Assembly: GCF_016805305.1 (NCBI RefSeq)
Contig: NZ_JAERQN010000003.1
Span: 248,001 to 312,000, forward strand
From: Falsiroseomonas ponticola
GTDB lineage: Bacteria; Pseudomonadota; Alphaproteobacteria; Acetobacterales; Acetobacteraceae
DNA length: 64,000 nt
Direction: 5' to 3'
The position numbers were made by a program, and so were the translations under genes. A model generated the notes under the pieces. It had not been told where the DNA came from and searched no databases. It was given only the letters and a program-made list of their open reading frames with translations. This document shows, piece by piece, positions 8,892-17,628 of this stretch (the stretch's first letter is position 1; each line of letters opens with the position of its first letter).

Positions 8892-9314
8892 ATGCCGACC
8901 CCGCCCACACGCCTCGTCGAGCGTTTCTACCATGAGGTCTGGAACCAGGCCGACGAGGCCGTGGCGCGGGAGATCCTGAGCCCCGGTTTCCGCTTCCGCG
9001 CCTCGCTGGGGCCGGAGAAGACGGGGCCGGACGGCTTCATCGACTACATGCGCCTGATCCACGCCGCGCTCGGCGGCTATACCTGCACGATCGAGGAGAT
9101 CGTCGCGGAGGATCGCCGCGCCGCCGCGCGCATGCGCTTCGCCGGCACCCATCGCGGCCCCTTCTTCGGCGTGGCCCCCACCTTCCGCCCCATCGCCTGG
9201 TCCGGCGCCGCCTTCTTCGCCACGGATGGGGAGCGGATCACCAGCCTGTGGGTGCTGGGCGATGTCGATTCGGTGCGCCAGCAACTGGGCGCCGCGGCCG
9301 CATCCCCGCCCTGA
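8892..9314 (+). CDS. SnoaL-like / ester cyclase family protein
   Basis: 140 residues with the NTF2-like cone fold signature of SnoaL-type polyketide cyclases: an N-terminal helix VERFYHEVWNQADEAVAREILSP, the FRFRASLGPEKTGPDGFIDYMR block, and the later GTHRGPFFGVAPTFRPIAWSG strand pair. Such proteins bind small hydrophobic or lactone-like molecules, and many are not true cyclases. It lies directly behind a Bug receptor with good RBS-like GGAGGAGCC before the ATG. Function beyond the fold is not assignable. Confidence 0.8.
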   Translation: MPTPPTRLVERFYHEVWNQADEAVAREILSPGFRFRASLGPEKTGPDGFIDYMRLIHAALGGYTCTIEEIVAEDRRAAARMRFAGTHRGPFFGVAPTFRPIAWSGAAFFATDGERITSLWVLGDVDSVRQQLGAAAASPP

Positions 9315-9483
9315 TTTCCCTGGATTCGGCGCGATGTTTTTCGTATGTTCTCGGGATCACCGGCCCGAACCGCGTCCGTTTCCGGCCGCCCCCGAGGCCC
9401 GGCTCGCGATCCCTGGCAAGTGCGGAGGCCGGAAGGGGAGGGGCGGCGCCCGCCGCTCGTCCCGCCCACCACCCCCGAAATTC

Positions 9484-9543
9484 GGTGCTAAAAGCACCTA
9501 ATCGGCATAATCGGCATAAAGAGGTTAGTGGCTAAAAAGCCAC
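9484..9543. repeat. AT-rich island with two hairpins and a tandem 9-bp repeat
   Basis: In the 232-bp convergent gap 9315-9546, this segment holds two perfect 6-bp stems: GGTGCT-AAA-AGCACC (9484-9498) and GTGGCT-AAAA-AGCCAC (9528-9543). Between them is a direct repeat AATCGGCAT x2 (9500-9517). It is unusually AT-rich for this window. It may act as a two-way terminator for the ester-cyclase gene and the metallo-hydrolase gene. Nothing else is seen in the gap. Confidence 0.55.
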
Positions 9544-9546
9544 ACT

Positions 9547-10587
9547 TCACGCCGTCCAGGCCACCATCGTCGCCCGCGCGCATTCATGCATCACGGTCAG
9601 CGCCCGCTGCGTCGTCGCCACGCCATTGACGAACAGGTTCTCGCCCCCGCCCCGCATCCGCTCCAGCTTGATGATGGCCTGGTCGAAATGGCTGTGGTTG
9701 GACAGGAACACGTCGATGTTCCGCTGGCCCGCCACCTCCCGCGCCCGGGCGGTGCCGTCGATGTAGCTCTGCAGCCGGGGGATGCGGTCCGGCTGCCGGC
9801 CGAAATTGAAGGAGGTCCCGCCCCACAGCATCGCCCGGTGCGTGGCCGCGCCCTGCTTCAGGTCGAAGATCAGGCTGATCGTGCCCCGGGTGTGGCCGGG
9901 GGTGGAGAGGATATCGATCACCGTGTCCCCCAGCCTCACCTGGCTGCCATCCTGCACGGAAATGTCGCGCCGCGGCGGGCGGCCGAGTTCCGGCCGGTCG
10001 AACTCCAGCTGGCCGGATTCCATCATCTGCCAGTCCGTCTCGCTCATCACCACGCGGGCGCCGTAGCGCCGGCTGAAATGGCCGCAGCCGCCGTAATGGT
10101 CGGCATGCCCATGCGTCACGATCACCAGCTTCACCTGGGCGGGGTCGAGCCCCATCCGCCGCAGCCCGCCATCGATGTCCCGCTCCGCCATGGGGTCGTT
10201 GTCCATGCCGTCGATCAGGATGATGCCGTCGCTGGTCAGCAGCGCCCAGGCGCTGACCCAGTGGTTGCCGAGGAAGACCAGGTTGTCGAAGGCCCTGGCC
10301 GGCGGCGGCGTCGGCAGGGCGCGCTGCTCGTTGGGCGTGGGCAGGCGCAGCCCTGGGGTGGGCGCCGCTTCCTCGCCCAGCCGCAGCAGGTGCTGCAGGT
10401 CGCTCCCCGCCGCCGCCCGCGCCGCCGCCAGGTGTTGCTGCACGCCGGGGGACTGGGCCACGGCCTCGCTGATCGGCAGGCCGGAGGCGACGCAGCAGGC
10501 GCAGCCCATGGCCAGAAGCTGCCGGCGGCTCGGCGCCACGGCCTCGGCCCGCAGCCCGGTGGCGGGGCGCTTCCTGAAGATCGACAT
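9547..10587 (-). CDS. Exported metallo-beta-lactamase-fold hydrolase, subclass-B3-like
   Basis: 346 residues from the ATG at 10587, which has the clear RBS GGAGGAAACCCC. The N-terminus carries a twin-arginine signal (SRRQLLAMG then a Cys/Ala-rich hydrophobic stretch ending AVAQ). The zinc motif is [10 protein letters not shown], with [10 protein letters not shown] as the third His site and LSNHSHFD near the C-terminus, arranged as in B3 enzymes and their non-lactamase relatives. The typical B3 C-terminal helix with VMHECARA is present. It is therefore periplasmic. Whether it cleaves beta-lactams or another ester or lactone is unknown. It is divergent from the flavoprotein gene. Confidence 0.85.
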   Translation of the reverse strand: MSIFRKRPATGLRAEAVAPSRRQLLAMGCACCVASGLPISEAVAQSPGVQQHLAAARAAAGSDLQHLLRLGEEAAPTPGLRLPTPNEQRALPTPPPARAFDNLVFLGNHWVSAWALLTSDGIILIDGMDNDPMAERDIDGGLRRMGLDPAQVKLVIVTHGHADHYGGCGHFSRRYGARVVMSETDWQMMESGQLEFDRPELGRPPRRDISVQDGSQVRLGDTVIDILSTPGHTRGTISLIFDLKQGAATHRAMLWGGTSFNFGRQPDRIPRLQSYIDGTARAREVAGQRNIDVFLSNHSHFDQAIIKLERMRGGGENLFVNGVATTQRALTVMHECARATMVAWTA

Positions 10588-10736
10588 GGGGTTTCCTCCG
10601 TCCCTGCCGCCATGCTGCGCCCGCCCGCCGCCTCCTGCCAACGGGGAATCCGCGAGGCCTCGTGACGGGGCCGGACCTTCCCAAGCACCGCCCTTCTGCC
10701 CTACCCATCGGCCAAGGCGACGATCCGGGAACGACG

Positions 10737-11837
10737 ATGGAAGAGGTCGAGTGCGTGGTGGTGGGCGCGGGCGTGGTCGGCATCGCCGTCGCGCGCGCCC
10801 TGGCCCTGGCGGGGCGGGAAGTCCTGGTGCTGGACGCGGCGGAGGGCATCGGCACCGAGACCTCGTCCCGCAACAGCGAGGTCATCCACGCCGGCATCTA
10901 CTACAAGGCCGGCAGCCTGATGGCGAAGACCTGTGTCGCCGGCAAGAAGAAGCTCTACGCCTATTGCGCCGAACGCGGCGTGCCGCACCGCAATTGCGGC
11001 AAGCTGATCGTCGCCACGAATGCGGCGGAGGCCGAGCAGCTGGAGGGTATCCGGAGCCGCGCCGCCGTGAATGGCGTGGACGACCTCCGCCTCATCACGG
11101 GGGCGGAGGCGCGGGCGATCGAGCCGATGCTGACCTGCACGGCGGCGCTCGTCTCCCACACCACCGGCATCGTGGACAGCCACGCCTTCATGCTGGCGAT
11201 GCAGGGCGATGTGGAGCATGCCGGCGGGATGTTCGTCTTCCACGCCCCGGTGGAGGGCGTGACCGTGACCAATTCAGGCTTCGCGCTCCAGGTGGGGGGC
11301 GCGGAGCCGATGCAGCTGCACACGCGGATGCTGGTGAATGCCGCGGGGCTGCATGCGCCGGCGCTCGGCCGGAAGATCGCGGGGCTGCCCTCGGCGCATG
11401 TGCCCACGGCCTATTACGCCAAGGGCAACTACTTCACGCTCGCGATGAAGTCGCCCTTCTCCCGCCTGATCTATCCCGTGCCGGTGCCGGGCGGGTTGGG
11501 CACGCATCTGACGATCGACCTCGGCGGCCAGGCGCGCTTCGGGCCGGATGTCGAATGGATCGACCGCATCGAATACAGCGTCGATCCGCGCCGCGGCGAC
11601 AGCTTCTACGAATCCATCCGCCGCTGGTGGCCGGAATTGCCGGATGGCGTGCTGGCGCCGGGCTATTGCGGCATCCGCCCCAAGACGGTGCCGAAGGGCG
11701 CGCCGGGCCAGGATTTCGTCGTGCAGGGCCCGGCCGTCCACGGCGTCCCTGGCCTGGTCAACATGTTCGGCATCGAGAGCCCCGGCCTCACCGCCTCGAT
11801 GGCGCTGGCGGACGAGGTGCTGCTGGCCTTCGGCTGA
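10737..11837 (+). CDS. FAD-dependent oxidoreductase, L-2-hydroxyglutarate oxidase-like
   Basis: 366 residues starting at ATG 10737, immediately before the Rossmann fold [18 protein letters not shown]. The [24 protein letters not shown] segment is typical of the LhgO/L2HGDH branch of the DAO superfamily, and so is the [10 protein letters not shown] region near the C-terminus. Such enzymes oxidise L-2-hydroxyglutarate or related 2-hydroxyacids and pass electrons to quinone. The substrate is inferred only. A stem-loop follows the stop. Confidence 0.82.
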   Translation: MEEVECVVVGAGVVGIAVARALALAGREVLVLDAAEGIGTETSSRNSEVIHAGIYYKAGSLMAKTCVAGKKKLYAYCAERGVPHRNCGKLIVATNAAEAEQLEGIRSRAAVNGVDDLRLITGAEARAIEPMLTCTAALVSHTTGIVDSHAFMLAMQGDVEHAGGMFVFHAPVEGVTVTNSGFALQVGGAEPMQLHTRMLVNAAGLHAPALGRKIAGLPSAHVPTAYYAKGNYFTLAMKSPFSRLIYPVPVPGGLGTHLTIDLGGQARFGPDVEWIDRIEYSVDPRRGDSFYESIRRWWPELPDGVLAPGYCGIRPKTVPKGAPGQDFVVQGPAVHGVPGLVNMFGIESPGLTASMALADEVLLAFG

Positions 11838-11845
11838 CTCGACAA

Positions 11846-11870
11846 GCCCTCTCCCCGGCGGGGAGAGGGC
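11846..11870. terminator. Hairpin terminator between convergent genes
   Basis: Perfect 11-bp stem GCCCTCTCCCC / GGGGAGAGGGC with a GGC loop. It is 8 bp after the flavoprotein stop and 8 bp before the stop of the minus-strand UPF0173 gene. A second small dyad (CCCTGTG/CACAGGG) overlaps the latter's stop codon. Confidence 0.7.
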
Positions 11871-11878
11871 GCCCTGTG

Positions 11879-12589
11879 TCACAGGGTGAAGGGCACGCCG
11901 ATCTCCGGCACCAGCACTTTCGCCTTCGCGCCGTCCATGGCGCTGACGAAGGCATCCGGCGTCGCCGCCAGCAGCCCGAAGGTGCCGAAGTGGCAGGGGA
12001 TCGCCGTCGTCACGCTCGGCAGGAAGCGCTTCACCGCCAGCGCGCCGCGCTTGCCATCCATGGTGAAGCGGTCGCCGACCGGCACGAAGGCGACGCTGGG
12101 CTGATGCAGCTCGTCGATCAGCGCCATGTCGGAGAACACCTCCGTGTCGCCCATGTGGTAGATCGTGGGCTCCCCCGTGATCTTCGGCGTCACCACCAGC
12201 CCGCCCGGCAGGCCGAGGTCCTGCGTGATGCCGTTCTCGTCCATGACGGCGGAGGAGTGGAAGGCGATGGTCATGGTCGTCGTGAACTCGCCCTGGTCGG
12301 TCGTGCCGCCGGTGTTCATCGGGTCCATGGCCTTCAGGCCCTTGCGGGCCAGGTGCATGCAGATCTCGAAATTGGCGACGACCTTGGCGCCGGTGCGCTC
12401 ATGGATCGCCAGCGCATCGCCGACATGGTCGCTGTGGCCATGCGTGATCAGCACATGCGTGGCGCCGGCGGAGGCCGCGACGGGATCGCCCTTGAAGACC
12501 GGGTTGCCGGTCAGGAAGGGGTCGATCATCACGACGGACGTGCCGAACTCCAGCCGATAGGCCGAATGCCCGAACCAGGTGACCTTCAT
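11879..12589 (-). CDS. Metal-dependent hydrolase, UPF0173 (metallo-beta-lactamase fold)
   Basis: 236 residues from ATG 12589. It starts MKVTWFGHSAYRLE, a hallmark of the UPF0173/YtkL group, and carries ITHGHSDHVGDA as the metal motif plus IYHMGDTEVFSDM and a late PCHFGTF. The family is cytosolic, with a two-metal site. Some members act on N-acyl-phosphoethanolamine-like or other phosphoesters, but no general substrate is known. It is about 60 bp downstream of the thioesterase gene on the same strand. Confidence 0.93.
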   Translation of the reverse strand: MKVTWFGHSAYRLEFGTSVVMIDPFLTGNPVFKGDPVAASAGATHVLITHGHSDHVGDALAIHERTGAKVVANFEICMHLARKGLKAMDPMNTGGTTDQGEFTTTMTIAFHSSAVMDENGITQDLGLPGGLVVTPKITGEPTIYHMGDTEVFSDMALIDELHQPSVAFVPVGDRFTMDGKRGALAVKRFLPSVTTAIPCHFGTFGLLAATPDAFVSAMDGAKAKVLVPEIGVPFTL

Positions 12590-12651
12590 CAGATGCTCTC
12601 CCGCTAGGTGGCGCCCTTCTAGCAAGGGATCGCGCGCGGCGCAGCCCGGGG

Positions 12652-13065
12652 TCAGCCCCTGGGCGACAGCACCTTCCATATCCCGTTGGCGGAGAGCACG
12701 GGCTTGCCGTTCTGCGTCAGCATCCCCCGGATGAAGACGATGCTGCGCGTCTGCCGCGTGATGTCGCCCTTCACCGTGACGAACTGGTTCACGTCCCCCG
12801 GCGCCAGGTAGTGCAGGTCCAGCTGGATGGTCGCGATCGGCACGCGGCCCACCGCCTCCCGCACCGTGCGGCCCAGCGAATGGTCCATGTAGGTGGCCAG
12901 GATCCCGCCATGGATCACGCCGCGCCCGTTGTTCAGCGCGGGGCCCGGCTGGAAGCCGCAGGAGAAGCCCGTCGCATCCGCGCGCATCCACATGGGGCGG
13001 AGGAATTCGGGCAGGCCCCAGGCATCGGTCTGTTCCCAGCCTTCGGTCGCGGGGTCGAAGCTCAT
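12652..13065 (-). CDS. PaaI-like hotdog-fold thioesterase
   Basis: 137 residues. The core block GRGVIHGGILATYMDHSLGRTV is the PaaI/YbgC-type hotdog active-site helix (the HGG turn with a nearby Asp). The second half LDLHYLAPGDVNQFVTVKGDI and RSIVFIRGMLTQNGKPVLSANGIWKV is the usual beta-sheet. It probably hydrolyses acyl-CoA thioesters in the cytosol. It sits between a TetR regulator and a UPF0173 hydrolase on the same strand. Confidence 0.88.
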   Translation of the reverse strand: MSFDPATEGWEQTDAWGLPEFLRPMWMRADATGFSCGFQPGPALNNGRGVIHGGILATYMDHSLGRTVREAVGRVPIATIQLDLHYLAPGDVNQFVTVKGDITRQTRSIVFIRGMLTQNGKPVLSANGIWKVLSPRG

Positions 13066-13127
13066 GCCGGCGGGGTCTCGTCCAGTGTCGCGCGCACCAT
13101 GTCCCGGCGGTGGCGGGAAGGCCAGCC

Positions 13128-13832
13128 TCAGCGCCGCCCGGCGCGGCCGGCCCCGGGGCGGGGCGCGCGCGTCGCGGGCTGGCGCGTCACCTTCGCGGCG
13201 CCGCGCTTGGCGGGCTGCGCCTGCGCCATGGCCAGCACCAGCGCCGCCATCTCCTCCGCCAGCTCCGCCACCGAAAGCCGGCCGGCCGGGCGGTACCAGA
13301 CATAGGCCCAGCCCACCATGCCGCCGATGGCGAGTGCCGCCAGCCGCGGATCGGCGATCCTGAACTCGCCGCTCGCGACGCCTTCCGCCAGCAGCCCCGC
13401 CAGCTGGCGGTCGAAGTCGCGCCGCATCTGGCTGATGCGCTCATAGTCGCGCGGCAGCAGGTTCTTCTCCTCCCGCGTGAAGATGGCGATGTATTTCTGG
13501 CTCTCCAGCACGGCGGTGACGAAGCGCCGGCCGAGCGCCGCCAGCTTCTCCGTCGGGCTCGCGCCCACCAGGCCGAGCGCGCCCTGCATGGCGTGCAGCG
13601 CCGCCGCCACGCCGCGCGCGCAGATCTCCGCCAGCAATTCGCTCTTCGCGTTGAAATGCGCGTAGATGAAGGGCTTGGTGACGCCCAGCCGCTCCGCCAC
13701 CGCGTCCAGCGTCGTGTTCTCGTAGCCGCGTTCGTAGAAAAGCTCGACGGCGGCGGAGATGATGCGCTCGCGCTTCAGCGCGGCGACCTCATCCCTGATG
13801 CCCATGGCGGGCGCGGGGCTTGATGGCGACAT
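13128..13832 (-). CDS. TetR family transcriptional regulator
   Basis: About 234 residues. The start is uncertain between ATG 13832 and the internal ATG at 13805, and neither has a strong RBS. The DNA-binding HTH is clear: RERIISAAVELFYERGYENTT then LDAVAERLGVTKPFIYAHF. The C-terminal ligand domain is helical and ends in a basic tail rich in Arg/Pro (residues about 205-234), probably disordered. A 17-bp dyad (13877-13893) lies 45 bp upstream, in the divergent gap facing a Bug receptor gene. That fits self-control and control of the Bug gene. Confidence 0.9.
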   Translation of the reverse strand: MSPSSPAPAMGIRDEVAALKRERIISAAVELFYERGYENTTLDAVAERLGVTKPFIYAHFNAKSELLAEICARGVAAALHAMQGALGLVGASPTEKLAALGRRFVTAVLESQKYIAIFTREEKNLLPRDYERISQMRRDFDRQLAGLLAEGVASGEFRIADPRLAALAIGGMVGWAYVWYRPAGRLSVAELAEEMAALVLAMAQAQPAKRGAAKVTRQPATRAPRPGAGRAGRR

Positions 13833-13876
13833 GAGGGGGAGGGGCAGCCTTCGTGCAGTCGAGTCTCGCCCCTCAT

Positions 13877-13893
13877 CTGTATAGCCCATACAG
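13877..13893. promoter_or_regulatory. Candidate TetR operator
   Basis: Perfect dyad CTGTAT-AGCCC-ATACAG in the divergent region between the TetR gene (start 13832) and the Bug receptor gene (start 13992). Size, symmetry and position are what is expected of a TetR-family operator. Binding is inferred. Confidence 0.5.
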
Positions 13894-13991
13894 GTTGAAG
13901 GCCAGCGCGAAGCCCGGCGCTGCCACGCTTTCATTGCCAGCGGGGCCTTGTTCCGCGCAGCATGACGCGGTCTTCCTGTTCACCGCGGGAC

Positions 13992-14963
13992 ATGCCGATG
14001 CCACGCCTCACGCGCCGCCTGGTCCTGCCCGCCGCCCTGCTGGCGCCCGCCGTGCTCGCGCAGCCGGCCTTCCCCAACCGGCCCGTGCGCCTCGTCTCCG
14101 GCTTCGCGCCGGGGGGCGCCACGGACATCCTGGCGCGCAGCATGGCGGACCGGCTGGGGGCGCTGTGGCGGCAATCCGTGGTGGTGGAGAACCGGCCGGG
14201 CGCGGGCGGGAACATCGCCGCCGACTACGTCGCCCGCGCCGCGCCGGACGGGCATGTGCTGCTGCTCGGCACCTCCGCCCAGGTGCAGTCCGCGGGGCTG
14301 TTCGCGCGCCTGCCCTACCACCCGCTGCGGGACTTCACGCCGCTGCTGCTGATGGCGGGCTATCCGGTCGCCCTCGTGGTGCATCCCGCCCTGCCCGTGC
14401 ACGACCTGGCGGCGTTCGTCGCCCTGGCCCGCGCCCGGCCGGGGCAGGTGACGCTGGCTTCCTCCGGCATCGGCAACACGCCGCATTTGGCCGCGCTGCT
14501 GCTGGCGCAGATGGCGGGGGTGGAGTTCACGGTGGTGCAATACACCGGCGCCGCGCTCGGCCAGGCCGCCGTGCTGAACGGGGAGGTGAACGGCGCCTTC
14601 CAGTCCATGGTGCTGGCCAGGCCCGCGGTGGAGGCCGGGCGCGAAAGGGCGCTGGGCACCACCGGGGCGCGGCGCTGGCCGGAGATGCCTGACGTGCCGA
14701 CCATCGCCGAGCAGGGCTATCCGGGCTTCGAGGCCGGCAGCTGGTTCGGCATCCAGGGCCCGCCCGGCATGGCGCCGGGCCTCGTGGAACGGCTGCACGC
14801 GGACCTTGCCGCCGCTTTCGCCGATGCCGGGCTGCGCGCCCGCCTGGCCGCCGCCGGCTTCGGGCTGCGGGAAGCCGGGCCGGCCGCCTTCGCCGCCGTG
14901 ATGGAGGAGGAGTTCACGCGCTGGGCGCGCGTGCTGCGGGAAGCCGGCATCCGGCCGGAATAG
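13992..14963 (+). CDS. Bug/TctC-family tripartite tricarboxylate receptor
   Basis: About 323 residues. ATG 13992 or 13998 opens a short signal peptide (LTRRLVLPAALLAPAVLAQ). The core has VRLVSGFAPGGATDILARSM, VVVENRPGAGGNIAADYVARAAPDG and the central SSGIGNTPHLAALLLAQMAGV loop. It is a periplasmic carboxylate receptor without adjacent TctAB. It is divergent from the TetR gene and probably under its control through the 13877-13893 dyad. Confidence 0.92.
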   Translation: MPMPRLTRRLVLPAALLAPAVLAQPAFPNRPVRLVSGFAPGGATDILARSMADRLGALWRQSVVVENRPGAGGNIAADYVARAAPDGHVLLLGTSAQVQSAGLFARLPYHPLRDFTPLLLMAGYPVALVVHPALPVHDLAAFVALARARPGQVTLASSGIGNTPHLAALLLAQMAGVEFTVVQYTGAALGQAAVLNGEVNGAFQSMVLARPAVEAGRERALGTTGARRWPEMPDVPTIAEQGYPGFEAGSWFGIQGPPGMAPGLVERLHADLAAAFADAGLRARLAAAGFGLREAGPAAFAAVMEEEFTRWARVLREAGIRPE

Positions 14964-14981
14964 GGCCGCCCCGGGTCGCGC

Positions 14982-15527
14982 TCAGGCGCGGGCGGACAGC
15001 ACCGCCAGGAAGCGCCGGTTCCAGGGCATCTGCCGCAGCAGCTGCATCACGCTCACCTGCCCGGTGATGCCGCCGAAGACCAGGAAGGCGCCGACCAGCA
15101 CCACCATCAGGTGGAACCAGGGGGAGACCAGGAGGCCCAGCGCCTCGCCGGCCATCAGCAGCACGCCGACCGCGATCTGCCCCTGGCGCGCCAGGTCCAT
15201 CGGCCGGCCCCGCTCCTCCACCACCGGCAGCCCGGCGGCGTGCCAGCCATCGATGCCCCCCTCGATCAGGCAGACCTGGCAGCCCGGCACGCGCGCCAGC
15301 AGCCGCGCGGCATTGGCTTCCGTGCGGGCGCCGGTGCGGCAATGGAACATCACCGTGGCGCCCGGCGTCACCGCCAGCACCACCTGTTCCAGCCGCGAGA
15401 GCGGCAGGTTGCGGGCGCCCGGGATGCGCACCAGCGCATGCTCATCCGCCTCCCGCACATCGACGAGGACGGCGCCCTCGTCACGCATCAGGCGGGCAGC
15501 TTCGACGGGAAGGATACTCCGCGGCAT
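14982..15527 (-). CDS. Rhodanese-domain inner-membrane protein (YgaP-like)
   Basis: 181 residues from ATG 15527 (an in-frame ATG at 15548 is possible). An N-terminal rhodanese domain (about 1-105) carries the active-site loop FHCRTGARTEANA with catalytic Cys. It is followed by two hydrophobic segments (about 120-165; GVLLMAGEALGLLVSPWFH and VVLVGAFLVFGGITG), as in E. coli YgaP with its DUF2892 tail. Such proteins transfer sulfane sulfur at the inner membrane. A 7-bp-arm dyad lies about 25 bp upstream of the start. Confidence 0.88.
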   Translation of the reverse strand: MPRSILPVEAARLMRDEGAVLVDVREADEHALVRIPGARNLPLSRLEQVVLAVTPGATVMFHCRTGARTEANAARLLARVPGCQVCLIEGGIDGWHAAGLPVVEERGRPMDLARQGQIAVGVLLMAGEALGLLVSPWFHLMVVLVGAFLVFGGITGQVSVMQLLRQMPWNRRFLAVLSARA

Positions 15528-15551
15528 GAACGGCCTGTCCCTGGTCATCGC

Positions 15552-15574
15552 TAGGGAGAAGATTCTGCTCCCTA
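15552..15574. promoter_or_regulatory. Dyad upstream of the rhodanese gene
   Basis: TAGGGAG and CTCCCTA arms separated by 9 bp, just upstream of the rhodanese start at 15527. It could be a repressor site; many YgaP-like genes are controlled by ArsR/BigR-type repressors, but no such regulator is adjacent. The remainder of the gap to 15722 shows nothing recognisable. Confidence 0.3.
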
Positions 15575-15725
15575 TCTGTCTCATCACTGGCGGCAGGTCC
15601 AGCGGAAACGCAAAATTGTATGCACCGTGCCGGCTGATGACGATGGTCAGTCATCAGGAACCGTGATGGCGTCTCGCATCTCGCGACCCGTCACGATAAT
15701 GATGCGGGGCCCGCGGCCCGATGCC

Positions 15726-16532
15726 TCAGCCGCAACGCACCGACATGCCGCCATCCACGATGAGCTCCGTGCCGGTGATGAAGCGCGCCTCCTCCGAGGC
15801 CAGGAACAGCACCGCATTCGCGGTGTCCCGCCCATCGCCCGCGAAGCCCATCGGGATGCGCGCGATGCGGGACCTGATCAGCGCCTCCACATCGCCGCCG
15901 GCGCGCTGGCCCGCGAGCCGCGTCTCCACCATCGGCGTGTGCATCTGCCCCGGCACCACGGTGTTCACGCGGATGCCCTTGGTGGCGTACTGGATGGCGA
16001 CGACCTTCGAGAGCTGGATGACGCCGGCCTTGGAAGCGGCGTAGGCCACCTGCGCCGCGCCGGTCCAGCGGATGCCGCTGGTGGAGGCCAGGTTCACGAT
16101 GGCGCCGCCGCCCTGGTCCACCATCACGGGCAGCACATGCTTGCAGCCCAGGAACACGCTTTTCAGGTTGTGGTCGATCTGCGCGTCCCACACCTCCTCC
16201 GCCATCTCCACCGGCCCGCCCGCCGCCGATCCGCCGACATTGTTGACCAGCACGTCGATCCGCTTGTGGTCGGCGACGATGCCGCGGACGATGGCGGCGA
16301 CGCTGTCGCTTTCCGTCACATTGCCGGTCAGGGGAATGAAGCGGCCGCCGGCCTCCGCCGCCCTGGCCGCCGTCTCCTCCATCGCCGCCGCGTTGCGGTC
16401 CACGCCGATGACGGTCGCGCCTTCCCGCGCGAAGCCCACCGCGATGGCCCGCCCATTGCCCCAGCCGGGGCCGACCGATCCCGCGCCGGTCACCAGCACG
16501 ACCTTGCCCTCGAAACGCTTCGTCATCGTCAA
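15726..16532 (-). CDS. SDR-family NAD(P)-dependent dehydrogenase
   Basis: 268 residues, classical SDR. It has the cofactor motif VTGAGSVGPGWGNGRA, NNVGG, the catalytic Ser in NLASTSGI, the intact YAASK catalytic motif, and a C-terminal ITGTELIVDGGMSVRCG. It is 4 bp downstream of a Bug receptor gene on the same strand, so the two are co-transcribed. In the context of a lactonase-type amidohydrolase and an enolase-superfamily dehydratase it may oxidise a sugar or hydroxyacid to a lactone. The substrate is inferred from context only. Confidence 0.92.
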   Translation of the reverse strand: MTMTKRFEGKVVLVTGAGSVGPGWGNGRAIAVGFAREGATVIGVDRNAAAMEETAARAAEAGGRFIPLTGNVTESDSVAAIVRGIVADHKRIDVLVNNVGGSAAGGPVEMAEEVWDAQIDHNLKSVFLGCKHVLPVMVDQGGGAIVNLASTSGIRWTGAAQVAYAASKAGVIQLSKVVAIQYATKGIRVNTVVPGQMHTPMVETRLAGQRAGGDVEALIRSRIARIPMGFAGDGRDTANAVLFLASEEARFITGTELIVDGGMSVRCG

Positions 16533-16536
16533 ATCC

Positions 16537-17514
16537 TCAATCCAGTACGATGTTCGCGGCCTGCGCCACGCGCCGCCAGCGGGCGATCTCCGCGCGCTGG
16601 AAGGCGCCGTATTCGGCTGGGCTGTTGCCGACCACGGTGTAGCCGCCCGCTTCCAGCGTGGCCGCGTTGGACGGTTCCCTCAGCACGGCCGCGATCTCCG
16701 CGCTGATCGTCTCCAGCAGGGCCGCTGGAATGCCCGCCGGCCCCATCACCGCCTGCCAGGAGGAGACGTTGAAGTCCGGCAGCCCGGCTTCCGCCGCGGT
16801 CGGCACTTCCGGCAGCAGCGGGCTCCGCTCGGCGGCGGTGACCAGCAGCGCGCGCAGCCGGCCTTCGCGCACCGGCCCGATGATGCTGCCGAGCCCCTGG
16901 AAGCTGACCTGCACCGTCCCCGCCAGCTGGTCCATCACCGCGGTCGCGCCACCGCGGGAGGGGACGTGCGTCGCCTCCGTCCCCGTCATCTGCGTGAACA
17001 ATTCCATCGTCAGGTGGGGCGAGGAGCCGATGCCGCTGGTGGCGTGGAAGACCTGGCCCGGCCGCGCGCGCATCCAGGCGACGAGTTCCGGCAGGTTGCG
17101 CACCGGCGCGACGGCGGGGTTCACCACCAGCACGTTCGGCGTCGTCACCGCCAGCGTGACCGGCGCGAAATCCACCAGCGGATCATAGCCGGGGTTGCGG
17201 TACAGCACGGCGTTCAGCGCGAAGGCGCCGATCGATCCCACCATCAGCGTATGGCCATCCGGCGCCGCGCGCATCAGCAGCCGTGCCGCGAGCTGGCCAT
17301 TGGCGCCGGGCCGGTTCTCCACCACCACGGGCTGGCCGCGCTTCTCCGACAGCCGCGTGTTGATGGCCCGCGCGGCGATGTCGGAAGCGCCGCCCGGCGC
17401 GAAGGGCACCAGCAGCGTCACGGGCCTGGCCGGCCAGGCGCCCTGCGCCAGCGCCGGCGGCGCCATCAGCGCCGCGACCAGCCCCATGCCCTGGCGCCGG
17501 GTGATCCCTGCCAT
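16537..17514 (-). CDS. Bug/TctC-family tripartite tricarboxylate receptor
   Basis: 325 residues from ATG 17514, with RBS GGAGGAAG close upstream; the frame stays open far upstream but only as an artefact of high GC. A signal peptide (MAGITRRQGMGLVAALMAPPALA) is followed by LLVPFAPGGASDIAARAIN and VVVENRPGANGQLAARLLMRAAPDG. It is the first gene of a two-gene unit with the SDR and is divergent from the amidohydrolase. Presumably it captures the substrate of that catabolic set. Confidence 0.93.
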   Translation of the reverse strand: MAGITRRQGMGLVAALMAPPALAQGAWPARPVTLLVPFAPGGASDIAARAINTRLSEKRGQPVVVENRPGANGQLAARLLMRAAPDGHTLMVGSIGAFALNAVLYRNPGYDPLVDFAPVTLAVTTPNVLVVNPAVAPVRNLPELVAWMRARPGQVFHATSGIGSSPHLTMELFTQMTGTEATHVPSRGGATAVMDQLAGTVQVSFQGLGSIIGPVREGRLRALLVTAAERSPLLPEVPTAAEAGLPDFNVSSWQAVMGPAGIPAALLETISAEIAAVLREPSNAATLEAGGYTVVGNSPAEYGAFQRAEIARWRRVAQAANIVLD

Positions 17515-17628
17515 GCCGCTTCCTCCTGTTCTTGCCATCAGCGTTAGGCCGCTTCGCCGCGCCCGGCAACCGCTTGCCAGCCGCGCCCCGCGCTCTACCC
17601 TGCCGCGCAACAAGCCCGAGGAAGCGCC

